The notes under the pieces were generated by a model, which saw only the letters and a program-made list of their open reading frames with translations, searched no databases and was not told the DNA's origin. Of a stretch of DNA of 64,000 nucleotides, positions 35,670 to 42,921 are shown one piece after another. Each line of letters opens with the position of its first letter. The stretch's first letter is position 1. The translations under genes were made by a program, and so were the position numbers. The DNA is from Ancylobacter pratisalsi (GTDB lineage: Bacteria; Pseudomonadota; Alphaproteobacteria; Rhizobiales; Xanthobacteraceae), in the NCBI RefSeq assembly GCF_010669125.1, contig NZ_CP048630.1, positions 1,550,001-1,614,000 on the forward strand, read 5' to 3'.

Positions 35670-36845
35670 ATGAACGCCACCGCCAGCGTGGTCCAGGGAC
35701 AGGAAACCGCCTTCCCCAAGGCCGAATACGACGCGCGAGTCGCCAAGGCCCGTCAGGGTCTCGCGGAGGCGGGTCTCGACGTGATGATCGTCACCGGCCC
35801 GGAGAACATCTTCTATCTCACCGGCCAGCAGACGCCGGGCTATTACACCTTCCAGGCTCTGGTGCTGCCGGTCGAGGGCGAGCCCTTCTTCGTGGTGCGC
35901 CAGCTCGAGTATTTCAACTTCGTCGCCAACACCTTCATCACCGATGCCTCGATCTACCAGGACACCGACGACCCCATCCGCTTCCTCGTCGCGCTGATCG
36001 AGAGCCGAGGCCTGAAGGGCAAGCGCGTCGCCATCGACAAGCGCGGCTGGTTCCTGCCGATCGCCACTTATGAGGCGCTCCAGACCGCGCTGGGCACGGT
36101 GCATGACGCCGCGGGCGTCGTGGAAAAGCTGCGCATGGTGAAGTCGCCACTGGAGGTTGAGAAGCTCGCCCGCTCCGCCGCCTATGTGGATGAAGGCCTC
36201 AAGGCCGGCCTCGCCGCCGTCCGCGTGGGCAACACCGAGAACGACATCGTCGCCGCCATGATGGGCGCGGCGATCGCGACGGGCTCGGAATATATGGGCA
36301 TGGAGCCGCTTGTCTCTTCGGGCCCGCGCTGCGGTGTGCCGCACGGCACCTGGAAGCGGCGGCGGCTTGAGGCGGGCGATCCCGCCTTCCTCGAAATGGC
36401 CGCCAGCCATGACCGCTACCATGCCGCGCTGATGCGCTCGGCCTGGCTCGGCACGCCGCCCGCCGAGGCGCTCGACATGATGAAGGTCTGCCAGGAGGTG
36501 CTTGCCGCGGCGCTGGATTCAATCAAGCCGGGCGTGGCCTGCGAGGTGCCCCATATCGTCGGGCAGAAGATCATCGACGCCGCGGGCTACACCGACAATT
36601 TCCGCAAGCGGCTCGGCTACAGCGTCGGTATTTCCTTCGCGCCGGACTGGGGCGAGGGCGGCATTCTCAGCCTGAACGCCGGCGTCAAGACGCCGCTCGC
36701 GCCCGGCATGACCTTCCACCTGCCGCCGGCCCTGCGCATCTACGGCCAGTTCACCGTGGGCGTCAGCGAAACCATCGTCGTCACCGAAACCGGCTGCCGC
36801 GTGCTTGGCACGCTTGATCGCGCGCTGGTCCAGATCCCCGCCTGA
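35670..36845 (+). CDS. M24-family hydrolase (creatinase/ectoine-hydrolase-like, metal ligands absent)
   Basis: A 391-residue pita-bread-fold protein. The N-terminal domain has VTGPENIFYLTGQQTPGYYTF; the C-terminal domain has GVPHGTWKRRRLEAGDPAFLEMA and a block DRYHAALMRSAW. In metal aminopeptidases two Asp would sit near GDPAFLEMA; they are not evident, as in creatinase and ectoine hydrolase DoeA, which are metal-free C-N hydrolases. It is thus likely to open a ring or split a C-N bond of the imported compound. The frame is open from 35472, but GGGAG and homology support the ATG at 35670. The DoeB-type partner of ectoine degradation is not present. Confidence 0.82.
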   Translation: MNATASVVQGQETAFPKAEYDARVAKARQGLAEAGLDVMIVTGPENIFYLTGQQTPGYYTFQALVLPVEGEPFFVVRQLEYFNFVANTFITDASIYQDTDDPIRFLVALIESRGLKGKRVAIDKRGWFLPIATYEALQTALGTVHDAAGVVEKLRMVKSPLEVEKLARSAAYVDEGLKAGLAAVRVGNTENDIVAAMMGAAIATGSEYMGMEPLVSSGPRCGVPHGTWKRRRLEAGDPAFLEMAASHDRYHAALMRSAWLGTPPAEALDMMKVCQEVLAAALDSIKPGVACEVPHIVGQKIIDAAGYTDNFRKRLGYSVGISFAPDWGEGGILSLNAGVKTPLAPGMTFHLPPALRIYGQFTVGVSETIVVTETGCRVLGTLDRALVQIPA

Positions 36846-36857
36846 AAGGCCTGAATC

Positions 36858-37781
36858 ATGAAAGACATGGTGGAATGCCGCGCGCGCCTCGCCGGCATCT
36901 TCAACATCACCGTCACGCCGTTCCTTGCGGACGGCGCCATCGACAAGGCCGGCCTTGCCCGCTCCGTCGAGCGCGTCATCGGGCTCGGCTATGACGGCAT
37001 CCTGATCGGCGGCACCTATGGCGAGTTCCCCGCCATGTCGCCGGACGAGCGGGCGGAGCTGTTCCGCACGGTGATGGACGTGGTCGGCGACCGCGTGCCC
37101 GTGATGCTGTGCTCGGCTGCCTCGGACGCGCGCACCGCGCGCGAGCTGACCCAGCTCGCCGGCGATCTCGGCGGCCTGCCGATGGTGACACCGCCCTACG
37201 TCTCCGAGGTCACCGACGGCCAGATTACGGCGTTCTTCAAGGACATGGCGCCGCTCTCGAAAACCGGGATCCTGATCTACAACGCCCCCGGCATCGGCAT
37301 CACCCTGACGCCGGAGCTGATCGAACAGCTCGCCGGCATTCCCGGTGTCGTCGGCATCAAGCAGGGCGAGCTGGCGGTGACCGCTATCGACAAGATCGCC
37401 AACCGCCTCGGCGGGCGCATCAAGCTGTTCTGCGCCTCCGACCTGGCCTTCCTCGGCCCGATGATGGCGGGATTCGACGGCATCTCCTCGACCAATTCCT
37501 GCGCGCTGCCCGAGGTCATCCTCGCCACCTATCGCGCTTTGGAGGCGGGTGATGCCAACACCGCGCGCGAGCTGCACAAGTCCTGGTACGCCTTCCGCGA
37601 ACTGGCGCGGCGCCACGGCCAGCCGCAGATGGTCAAGGCGGCGATGAACCTGCGCGGCTTCGATGGCGGCAAGGTGCGCCTGCCGCTGCGCGATCTCGAC
37701 GCCGTCGCGACCGCCGAGGTCGCGAGCATGATGCAGGCGCTCGCCGCCGATCCGCACACCGGCGTGACGCTGAAGGCCTGA
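36858..37781 (+). CDS. Dihydrodipicolinate synthase-family lyase
   Basis: A 307-residue class I aldolase-fold enzyme. Schiff-base Lys in VVGIKQGEL, Tyr in LIYNAPGIG, and GGTYGEFPAM in place of the GTTGE loop. It ends the seven-gene operon and is followed by a strong terminator. A different paralogue is encoded at 16828-17760. In this setting it probably cleaves or dehydrates a keto acid formed by the preceding enzymes; the substrate is unknown. Confidence 0.87.
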   Translation: MKDMVECRARLAGIFNITVTPFLADGAIDKAGLARSVERVIGLGYDGILIGGTYGEFPAMSPDERAELFRTVMDVVGDRVPVMLCSAASDARTARELTQLAGDLGGLPMVTPPYVSEVTDGQITAFFKDMAPLSKTGILIYNAPGIGITLTPELIEQLAGIPGVVGIKQGELAVTAIDKIANRLGGRIKLFCASDLAFLGPMMAGFDGISSTNSCALPEVILATYRALEAGDANTARELHKSWYAFRELARRHGQPQMVKAAMNLRGFDGGKVRLPLRDLDAVATAEVASMMQALAADPHTGVTLKA

Positions 37782-37804
37782 GCCGGAATTCATCGGAACA
37801 AAAC

Positions 37805-37836
37805 AAAAGCCCGGCGGGATCACCGCCGGGCTTTTT
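37805..37836 (+). terminator. Strong Rho-independent terminator
   Basis: AAAAGCCCGGCGG-GATCA-CCGCCGGGCTTTTT: a 13-bp stem, 10 of them G/C-rich, with a U-tract, 24 bases after the DHDPS-like stop. The A-run on the other side also makes it usable by the convergent aminotransferase gene. Confidence 0.92.
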
Positions 37837-37859
37837 CGTTGCCGCAACCTGAGTGACGC

Positions 37860-39080
37860 TCAGGCCGCCGCCTTGCGTGACAGCGCGTGGCAGGCCTGTT
37901 CGATCCGGCCGCAGGCGGCGCGCAGCGTGTCGGTGTCCACCGCATAGGCGATGCGGATATAGCCGGGCGTGCCGAAGGCCGAGCCATGCACCACGCCGAC
38001 ATGGGCGGCGTCGAGCAGATAGGTCGCGAAATCGAGATCGCTGGCGATCACGCGCCCATCCGGCGCGCGCGCCCCGATCATCGCCCGGCAGTCCGCGAAC
38101 ACATAGAACGCACCCTCCGGCACGTCGCTGGAGAGCCCGTCAATGCGCCCCAGCGCCTCAAGCACGATCGCGCGCCGTGCGCGCAGCGTGTCCAGCCACC
38201 CGGCCATGAAGCCGAGCCCGCCCTCCAGCGCCGCGATGGCGGCGCGCTGGCTGATGGTGCTCGGGTTCGAGGTGCTCTGCGACTGCAGCACCTGCATGGC
38301 GGAAATCAGCCAGGCCGGACCGCCGGCATAGCCGATGCGCCAGCCCGTCATCGAATACCCCTTTGACAGACCGTTGACCGTCAGCGTGCGCGCGCGCAGT
38401 TCAGGCGCGATCGCAGCCGGTGTTGCGAACGCGCAGTCGAAGCGCACATGCTCGTAGATGTCGTCGGCCATCACCAGCACATCGGGATGGGCCAGCAGCA
38501 CGTCGGTCAGCGCCTTCATCTCCGCCGGGCTGTAGACCGCGCCGGTCGGATTGTTCGGCGAATTCAGCACCACCCAGCGCGTGCGCGCGGTAATGGCGGC
38601 GGCGAGCGCGTCGGGCGTGAGCTTCCAGCCCTGCTCCGGCGTGCAGGCGACGATGACCGGCGTGCCTTCGGCCAGACGCACCATATCGGGATAGGACACC
38701 CAATAGGGCGCGGGCACGATCACCTCGTCCCCCGGCGCCAGCGTGGCCAGGAAAGCGTTGAAGATCAGCTGCTTGGCGCCAGCGCCCGCAATCACCTCGT
38801 CATCGGCGTAGATGAGGGCGTTCTCGCGCGCGAACTTGGACCGTATCGCCGCCTTCAGCGCCGCCGTACCTGAAACCGCCGTGTACTTGGTGTCGCCGTC
38901 CTCGATCGCGGCGATGCCGGCGGCGCAAATCGCTGGCGGCGTCGGGAAGTCCAGCTCGCCCTCGCCCAGATTGACCACGGCGTGGCCCTGCGCCGTCAAA
39001 GCCCTGACCTTGTTGGAAATTTCAGCGGTGGGCGACGAACCGGCACCGCTCATTCGCGGCGCAAGCCGGGCGTGGGACAT
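37860..39080 (-). CDS. Pyridoxal-phosphate aminotransferase (aspartate aminotransferase class I)
   Basis: A 406-residue fold-type I aminotransferase. The PLP Lys is in NGLSKGYSMTGWRIGY; other residues are in NSPNNPTGAVYS (Asn), ADDIYEHVRF (Asp/Tyr) and YIRIAYAV (substrate Arg). GAGGAG lies before the ATG. It faces the 31-38 kb operon across the terminator, and its upstream region shares a 28-bp block with that operon's promoter, so it probably belongs to the same pathway, moving the amino group of an intermediate to a keto acid. Confidence 0.88.
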   Translation of the reverse strand: MSHARLAPRMSGAGSSPTAEISNKVRALTAQGHAVVNLGEGELDFPTPPAICAAGIAAIEDGDTKYTAVSGTAALKAAIRSKFARENALIYADDEVIAGAGAKQLIFNAFLATLAPGDEVIVPAPYWVSYPDMVRLAEGTPVIVACTPEQGWKLTPDALAAAITARTRWVVLNSPNNPTGAVYSPAEMKALTDVLLAHPDVLVMADDIYEHVRFDCAFATPAAIAPELRARTLTVNGLSKGYSMTGWRIGYAGGPAWLISAMQVLQSQSTSNPSTISQRAAIAALEGGLGFMAGWLDTLRARRAIVLEALGRIDGLSSDVPEGAFYVFADCRAMIGARAPDGRVIASDLDFATYLLDAAHVGVVHGSAFGTPGYIRIAYAVDTDTLRAACGRIEQACHALSRKAAA

Positions 39081-39110
39081 CGAACGAACTCCTCATGCAA
39101 GAAGCCGTCA

Positions 39111-39138
39111 TTGTATATATTGCTTCAAAAAGTGCAAT
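39111..39138. promoter_or_regulatory. 28-bp element shared with the 31 kb promoter
   Basis: From TTGTATA (39111) to AAAGTGCAAT (ends 39138), 23 of 28 positions equal those at 30936-30963. On the minus strand it contains TTGCAC (about 39137-39132), 16 bases, then TACAAT (about 39115-39110), a fair promoter for the aminotransferase gene. It may be a promoter, an operator, or both. Confidence 0.6.
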
Positions 39139-39180
39139 TATGGATCGGCCAATTCCGCCGGAATCCGTCGCTTGCCCGCC

Positions 39181-41544
39181 CTACCAGCCGCTGGCGCCCG
39201 TCGAGGTACGATGAGCCTGGAACAGCCTCTTGCTCAGGATGGCGTGGACACCCCAATTGCCGTCGACCACCTGGGTGATACCGAAATCCACCGCCGCCGA
39301 CATCAGCGCAATCGCCTCGTCCTCGTCGAGGCCCTTCGTGGTCATCAGGAAGCGGCGCATCTTGCGGAAGGCATCGCGCATGGCGAGGTCGAGTGAGGAC
39401 TTATTGTAGACCTCGCTCTGCCCGTTGGCGCCGAATTCGGCGAGATAGTTGGGGTGGCTGAAGCCGGTCAGGATCCAGTCATCGGGGGTCTCGATCAGCG
39501 GGTAGGTCAGATCGCTGAGCACGGTTCCCGCCGTATCGGCCTTCTTGTGCAGCACCACGCGGAAGGTGCCCGTCATCGAACATTCGATCGCGGTGCCGCT
39601 CAGTTCGCCATCGCCCTGTGTGGCGTGGGGATCGCCGACCGACAGCAGTGCGCCGGGCACGGAGACCGGCAGATACACGGTCGCGCCCTTACCCAGCCGC
39701 CAATTGTCGAGGTTTCCGCCGAAATAGGCCGGCGGCACGGAATCGACCAGGTCCGCTTCGCGCGGGGCGACGGCGATGACGCCGAAATGCGGGCGCAGCG
39801 GTATCCGCACCCCCGACAGCACATTCGTGCGCAGCGTGACCGAGCCGGGATCCACGGGAACGCCGGGATAATCGTAGAGCGCATGGCGTACCCCGAAGGG
39901 GTCGGTTTGCGGCTCCCAGCGAAAGGCATGCACGGCCTCGGCATAGGGCGCGTCGGTATCGGCGAAGATCTCGTAGATCGTCACCGTCTCGCGCGGGCGC
40001 GGTTCGGCCAGGAACTCGGAGTAGTGATAGCCCCACCACGCGGCCACGCTGCTGCCGAAGACGCGGCCTTCGAAGCACGGGTTCAGCGAGCGGCGCGGCG
40101 CGATGTCGAGAATGTGCACCTCGAGCACGTCTCCCGGCTCGGCCCCGCGCACGGCGATGGGCCCTGTGCAGATGTGCACGCCGAACCCCTCGCCGGCGCC
40201 GCGCCCGAACACCGAGGCATCCATCGGGCCGGCCCCGCGCCGGTCGACATTCTTGGCGTTCGCGGTCCAGTGGAACACGCTCTCCGCGCCCACATCGCCC
40301 CGGATCATCCGCTCCGCATCGTCGGAGGCGTGCTGCGTCAGGGTCTCGACGGTGACGATATCGCCCGAACCGATCTCGATGGTGGGCTTGAGCGACCGGC
40401 TGAAATACCCCCAATGCACCGTCGTCGCGTCAACCGCCAGATGGTGGTGGATCGGGGCTTTTGCGGGCTCCGGTAGCCGCACCTCCCGCCCGGATGCAAC
40501 GGGCGCGCGATCACTCCCCTCGCCCCGCCCCTGCGAGGCGCGCAACTGCACCAGCGCCTGCTGCGGCCATCCCCGGTGTCCACCGGTGGCGACGCTCGCG
40601 GTTTGGCGATCGACCTCGCGCCGGCGCAACTCTCGCGGCGGCAGTCCGAAACGCTCGCGGAACAGGCGGCTGAAATGCGCCGAATCCGAAAAGCCCGACC
40701 GATAGGCGATCTCCGAGATCGGCACCGCGCTTTCCGCCGGATTGACGAGATCGTGCCAGGCCCGCTGAAGCCGCCGCTCACGCACATAATGGCTGAAGCT
40801 GTCGCCCGTACCCTCGAACAGCTTCTGCACATAGCGCTCGGAAATACCCTCGCTGCTCGCAATCTCCGAGATGGAGAGGCTCTCGCTCGCAAGGCTCCGT
40901 TCGATGGTGGCATAGAGCCGCTGCAACAGCGCCGAGCGGCTCGACGAGGTGTCGATCCTGTCGGCCGAAAGCTCGGTGGCCAGCGCCAGCAGCAATTCAG
41001 ATGCGCCCTGCGCCACCGCTTCCCATTCCGGCTCGGAGAAGCGATCGAGCGAGTCGGCCGCGGCCTGGAGGGTGCGGGCCAGTACGTCGGGCAGCCCCTC
41101 GGGATCGAGGATTCGCGGCTGCATCAGGTGCAGCGCGGCGATCTTGCGCCCGCGAAACACGTCTGCCGGTACCGCCAGCGCGATCGCGCGCAGCCCGCGC
41201 GGGAACTGCACCTGCCAATCGCCGCTGCGCGGACCGAGGATCAGCTGCCCGGCCCGCAGGATCGTACGGCCCTCCGCCGCATGCACCACCGAGCCGCCTT
41301 CCAGCGGCAGGAGCAGCAGCGGCAGGCCCGCACCTCCATGCGTCGGCCGCAGCAACGGGGCGTCGGCCGACAGCCGGCCGAGCCGGACCCCGAGCGAGGA
41401 AACGCGGCACATGGCGCTCGCATGCGCGGCAAGGCCGGCGCGCGGCGCGAGTGACTGGAGACCGAATCCCCCGAGAACCTCCTGCCACGCGCGCTCACGG
41501 GCGTCCTCGGAATAGGATTCGCTCGTGAACGGCTGTGCATTCAT
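39181..41544 (-). CDS. AraC-type regulator fused to acetamidase/formamidase
   Basis: A 787-residue fusion. Residues 1 to about 200 resemble the AraC-binding-like sensor domain (LLLLPLEGGSVVHAAEGRT, GQLILGPR). An AraC DNA-binding domain follows at about 205-305, with SISEIASSEGISERYVQKLF and ISEIAYRSGFSDSAHFSRLF. After a linker (about 311-362), residues 365-780 form a complete FmdA/AmdA domain (TTVHWGYFSRSLKPTIEI, GDPHATQGDGELSGTAIE), closely similar to the stand-alone enzyme just upstream. No frameshift or stop separates the parts. It probably senses an amide and controls the operon; whether the enzyme domain is active or serves as a sensor is open. Confidence 0.85.
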   Translation of the reverse strand: MNAQPFTSESYSEDARERAWQEVLGGFGLQSLAPRAGLAAHASAMCRVSSLGVRLGRLSADAPLLRPTHGGAGLPLLLLPLEGGSVVHAAEGRTILRAGQLILGPRSGDWQVQFPRGLRAIALAVPADVFRGRKIAALHLMQPRILDPEGLPDVLARTLQAAADSLDRFSEPEWEAVAQGASELLLALATELSADRIDTSSSRSALLQRLYATIERSLASESLSISEIASSEGISERYVQKLFEGTGDSFSHYVRERRLQRAWHDLVNPAESAVPISEIAYRSGFSDSAHFSRLFRERFGLPPRELRRREVDRQTASVATGGHRGWPQQALVQLRASQGRGEGSDRAPVASGREVRLPEPAKAPIHHHLAVDATTVHWGYFSRSLKPTIEIGSGDIVTVETLTQHASDDAERMIRGDVGAESVFHWTANAKNVDRRGAGPMDASVFGRGAGEGFGVHICTGPIAVRGAEPGDVLEVHILDIAPRRSLNPCFEGRVFGSSVAAWWGYHYSEFLAEPRPRETVTIYEIFADTDAPYAEAVHAFRWEPQTDPFGVRHALYDYPGVPVDPGSVTLRTNVLSGVRIPLRPHFGVIAVAPREADLVDSVPPAYFGGNLDNWRLGKGATVYLPVSVPGALLSVGDPHATQGDGELSGTAIECSMTGTFRVVLHKKADTAGTVLSDLTYPLIETPDDWILTGFSHPNYLAEFGANGQSEVYNKSSLDLAMRDAFRKMRRFLMTTKGLDEDEAIALMSAAVDFGITQVVDGNWGVHAILSKRLFQAHRTSTGASGW

Positions 41545-41594
41545 GGCTCGAACCCCGGACTAAAGGTTCGATGAAGCAAGGATCATGCCCTCGG

Positions 41595-41608
41595 GGTCAG
41601 CCCTGACC
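41595..41608. repeat. Intercistronic inverted repeat
   Basis: GGTCAG-CC-CTGACC lies in the 69-base gap between the two acetamidase genes. The 6-bp arms could form a small hairpin; no U-tract follows. Confidence 0.35.
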
Positions 41609-41613
41609 TCGGG

Positions 41614-42861
41614 TTAAACCGAGGTGCGCCCGGCGAAGATCGCCTTGCGGATCGAGCCCGTCACGCCCCAGTTGGCGTCGACAACCTGGGTCACCGCGAA
41701 ATCGGCCGCCACCGACATCAGCGAGATCGCCTCGTCCTCGGACAGCTTGTGCACCGTCATCAGGAAACGGCGCAGCTTGCGGAAGGCGTCGCGCATGGCG
41801 GTGTCGAGGCTGCCCCGCGTCAGGATTTCCTGCTGCGGGTCGGGGCCGAGCTCGGCGAGGTAGTTGGTGACGCTGAAGCCGTAGACCGACCACAGGTCCT
41901 CGGTCTCCAGCAGCGGGTGGGTCAGGCCTTCCAGCACGGTCCCGGGCAGATCGGCCTTCTTGTGCAGGATGAACTCGAACTCGCCGGTGAGCGAGATCTC
42001 GACCGCCGTCCCGGAGAGCTCGCTGTCGCCCTGCGAGGCATGGGCGTCGCCGCAGGAGAACAGTCCGCCGGGCACGGCGACGGGGTAGTACATCCGCGCG
42101 CCCTTGGCGATGCGCCAGTCATCCATGTTGCCGCCGGTGTAGTTCGGCGGGATCGTGCTGACACAGTCCACTTCGGCGGGAGCGAGGCCCATGGTGCCGA
42201 AATGCAGCCGCGCCGGCACCTTGATGCCCGCCAGCACGTCGTTCTTCTTGGTGATCGTGGCATGGTCGACGCGCACGCCGGGGTAATCGATCGTGGCGTG
42301 AACGATGCCGTCCGGGTCGGTCTGGGGGGTCCACACATAGGAGTACAGCGCCTTGACGGCGGCCTCGGCCATGTCGAGCTCGTAAATGGTCACGGTCTCG
42401 CGCGGCGTCGGGCCCTCGACAAGGTCGTTGTACTGGAAGCCCCAGTTCGCCGCCGGGTTGGAGCCGAAGAAGCGGCCGGCATAGCCGGGGTTGGCGCTCG
42501 GGCGCGGATAGGTGTCGATAACGCGCACCTCGATGATGTCGCCCGGCTCGGCGCCCTCGATCGCGATCGGCCCGGTGAGCAGATGCACCCCCAGCCCCTC
42601 GCCGTCACCATGGGTGAACGGCCCCTCGGTGGGGCCGGCGCCGCGGCGGCGCAGGGTCTTGGCGTCCTTGGTCCAGAGAAAGATCTCCTCGGCCGCCGCG
42701 TCCCCCGCGATCATGCGCTCATAGTCGTCATTGGCATGATGGGTGATGGTCTCGATCACCGCGCTGTCACCGGACTTCAGCGTCAGAACGGGTGTCAGCG
42801 AGCGGCTGAAATAGCCCCAATGGACGGTCTCGGGTGTGGCAGGCAGGTGATGCTTGGTCAT
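41614..42861 (-). CDS. fmdA: Acetamidase/formamidase (FmdA/AmdA family)
   Basis: A 415-residue amidase of the acetamidase/formamidase family, hydrolysing short aliphatic amides to the acid and ammonia in the cytoplasm. Conserved blocks are TVHWGYFSRSLTPVL, GAGPTEGPF, PGDIIEVRV, and GDAHASQGDSELSGTAVE. Full length for the family. It lies between the transport fusion gene and the AraC-amidase fusion on the minus strand, all probably in one operon with the binding protein. Distinguishing formamide from acetamide needs assay. Confidence 0.9.
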   Translation of the reverse strand: MTKHHLPATPETVHWGYFSRSLTPVLTLKSGDSAVIETITHHANDDYERMIAGDAAAEEIFLWTKDAKTLRRRGAGPTEGPFTHGDGEGLGVHLLTGPIAIEGAEPGDIIEVRVIDTYPRPSANPGYAGRFFGSNPAANWGFQYNDLVEGPTPRETVTIYELDMAEAAVKALYSYVWTPQTDPDGIVHATIDYPGVRVDHATITKKNDVLAGIKVPARLHFGTMGLAPAEVDCVSTIPPNYTGGNMDDWRIAKGARMYYPVAVPGGLFSCGDAHASQGDSELSGTAVEISLTGEFEFILHKKADLPGTVLEGLTHPLLETEDLWSVYGFSVTNYLAELGPDPQQEILTRGSLDTAMRDAFRKLRRFLMTVHKLSEDEAISLMSVAADFAVTQVVDANWGVTGSIRKAIFAGRTSV

Positions 42862-42921
42862 GGGAAACCTCGGTGTGGAAACGACAGGACACGACGACGC
42901 GGGGGAGCCGGCCGGCGCGGC

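Noticed and set aside
31022..36845. Ectoine/hydroxyectoine uptake and degradation operon
   Set aside because: The M24 gene resembles DoeA, but the partner deacetylase and the other pathway genes of ectoine degradation are not seen; the M20, enolase-type and DHDPS-type genes do not fit.
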